A DNA stretch of 6,870 nt from Methylomonas sp. (GTDB lineage: Bacteria; Pseudomonadota; Gammaproteobacteria; Methylococcales; Methylomonadaceae). The position numbers and the translations under genes were made by a program. The stretch is taken from NCBI GenBank assembly GCA_026990815.1, contig JALXCS010000121.1, forward strand, positions 1-6,870, given 5' to 3'. Positions 5,788-6,870 of the stretch are shown here, piece by piece (the stretch's first letter is position 1; every line of letters starts with the position of its first letter). Below the pieces are notes generated by a model. It made no database searches and had not been told where the DNA came from. It saw only the letters and a program-made list of their open reading frames with translations.

Positions 5788-6870
5788 ATGGGCCAAGAAA
5801 TAAACAATACCCAATATGATCACGAAGATAATGAACGCTTCCATAGAAACCTGAAGCAAGAAACAGAGTTCCTCGAAAAACTGATCAACGATCAGAAATG
5901 CTCGTCAGCTCCCCCCATGGCCGGTTTTGAAATCGAAGCATGGCTGGTTGACAATGACATGCGGCCGGCACCGGTCAATAGCGAATTTCTTGCCTCTTTT
6001 AATGACCCGATGGCCTTCCCTGAATTGGCAAAATTTAATATTGAACTCAACAGTCCACCCATGCCACTCGCTGGTAATGTATTCAGCCATCTGCTCAGCA
6101 CTTTAAACTTAACCTGGGAAAAATCGGTCAATCATGCTGAAAGTATGAATATCCACTTATTGATGATTGGCACCTTGCCAACTCTCAAGCAAAGTGATTT
6201 GTGCCTTGATAATATGTCTGATCTAAACCGTTACCGTGCTCTCAATGAACAAATTCTAAATTCCCGAGGACAACCGATCCATCTCGATATTACTGGTTGT
6301 GAGCATCTTAAGTTCGATCACCATGATGTAATGCTTGAATCAGCAACCACATCTTTGCAAATTCACACTCAAATCCCTTTAGCTATAGCACACCATTATT
6401 ACAATGCTTCGATTATCGCTTCCGCGGCGGTGGTTGCCATTAGCGCCAATGCACCTTATCTGTTCGGTAAAAATTTATGGCAGGAATCCAGAATTCCACT
6501 TTTTGAACAAGCGATTGAAACTGGTGGTTATGATGGCGCAGCACATGGGCCATTAAAACGAGTTAGTTTTGGCTCTGATTATGCCAGACAATCAATCATT
6601 GAATGCTTCAAAGAAAATCTGGAGCATTTCCCTATTCTATTACCAGAACATTTTGATTGTGAACCTGATCAGCTGGCCCATTTACGCTTACATAATGGCA
6701 CAATCTGGCGATGGAACAGACCCTTAGTCGGCTTTGATGAGGACGGTATGCCACATGTCAGAATTGAACACCGCACCCCTGCTGCCGGTCCATCGACTAT
6801 TGACAGCATTGCCCATGATGTCTTTTATTATAGCCTGGCCAAAAACATTTCTGACCAAATCATTTCTCAG
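5788..6870 (+). CDS. GCS2-type glutamate-cysteine ligase-like carboxylate-amine ligase, 5' part (runs off the window)
   Basis: The first 361 codons are present; the 3' end lies outside. An in-frame TGA (5773-5775) bounds the frame, making ATG 5788 the first possible start, with only a weak GAG 11 bases ahead. The protein has no signal peptide and should be cytoplasmic. GCS2 superfamily marks, in order, are GFEIEAWL (46-53) and ELAKFNIELNSPP (79-91), the acidic residues expected to bind Mg-ATP and glutamate. They are followed by TSLQIHTQIP (188-197), SANAPYLFGK (219-228), NGTIWRWNRP (303-312) and VRIEHRTPAAGPS (324-336). Such enzymes join the gamma-carboxylate of glutamate to an amine, classically cysteine in glutathione synthesis. 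This is not the common proteobacterial GshA type, so the amine substrate is open. The IEHR block is a recognisable feature of a longer GCS2 subgroup. The transcript probably starts at the TATAAT upstream. Confidence 0.85.
   Translation, partial: MGQEINNTQYDHEDNERFHRNLKQETEFLEKLINDQKCSSAPPMAGFEIEAWLVDNDMRPAPVNSEFLASFNDPMAFPELAKFNIELNSPPMPLAGNVFSHLLSTLNLTWEKSVNHAESMNIHLLMIGTLPTLKQSDLCLDNMSDLNRYRALNEQILNSRGQPIHLDITGCEHLKFDHHDVMLESATTSLQIHTQIPLAIAHHYYNASIIASAAVVAISANAPYLFGKNLWQESRIPLFEQAIETGGYDGAAHGPLKRVSFGSDYARQSIIECFKENLEHFPILLPEHFDCEPDQLAHLRLHNGTIWRWNRPLVGFDEDGMPHVRIEHRTPAAGPSTIDSIAHDVFYYSLAKNISDQIISQ

Noticed and set aside
5892..6131. Minus-strand frames of 79 and 61 codons
   Set aside because: Both lie wholly antisense to the well-supported GCS2-type ligase coding region and look like shadows.

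Overview
The window looks like an ordinary chromosomal stretch of an AT-rich gammaproteobacterium. The heme-binding barrel protein, the SIMPL protein and the GCS2-type ligase recall Methylococcales (type I methanotroph) or Legionella-like genomes. That placement is a judgement from remembered protein families, not from a search. There are no rRNA, tRNA, CRISPR or transposase signals.

Layout. Positions 1-208 (+) hold the 3' end of a decayed gene of the GFA (glutathione-dependent formaldehyde-activating enzyme-like) family. Its last 52 codons are open and well conserved, but a stop codon and an apparent frame change lie just upstream. Positions 248-964 and 999-1562 (+) form a likely two-gene operon: a membrane-anchored SIMPL/DUF541 protein followed by a nitrobindin-like heme-binding beta-barrel protein. 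A 13-bp perfect inverted repeat (1598-1636) separates this operon from the convergent gene at 1699-3186 (-). That gene encodes a 495-residue membrane protein of the mechanosensitive-channel/TM_helix-repeat type, built from five internal units of about 91 residues. A 408-bp AT-rich divergent intergenic region follows (3187-3594).

Positions 3595-5627 (+) encode a large PhoD-like metallophosphatase/phosphodiesterase that is split by a single-base frameshift near 4762. The active-site motifs are shared between the two halves, so neither half alone should be active. Positions 5788-6870 (+) carry the first 361 codons of a GCS2-type (glutamate-cysteine ligase-like) carboxylate-amine ligase that runs off the window. 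Just upstream is a perfect TATAAT box set inside a short palindrome.

How the genes relate. Only the SIMPL and heme-protein pair has operon-like spacing; the other genes look independently expressed. Loose themes are envelope and osmotic stress (SIMPL, channel) and thiol or redox metabolism (GFA remnant, GCS2 ligase, nitrobindin-like protein), but the sequence does not show a shared pathway. I found no convincing novel system. The points most worth checking are the two disrupted genes (real decay or sequence error), the repeat architecture of the channel, and the palindrome over the -10 box.
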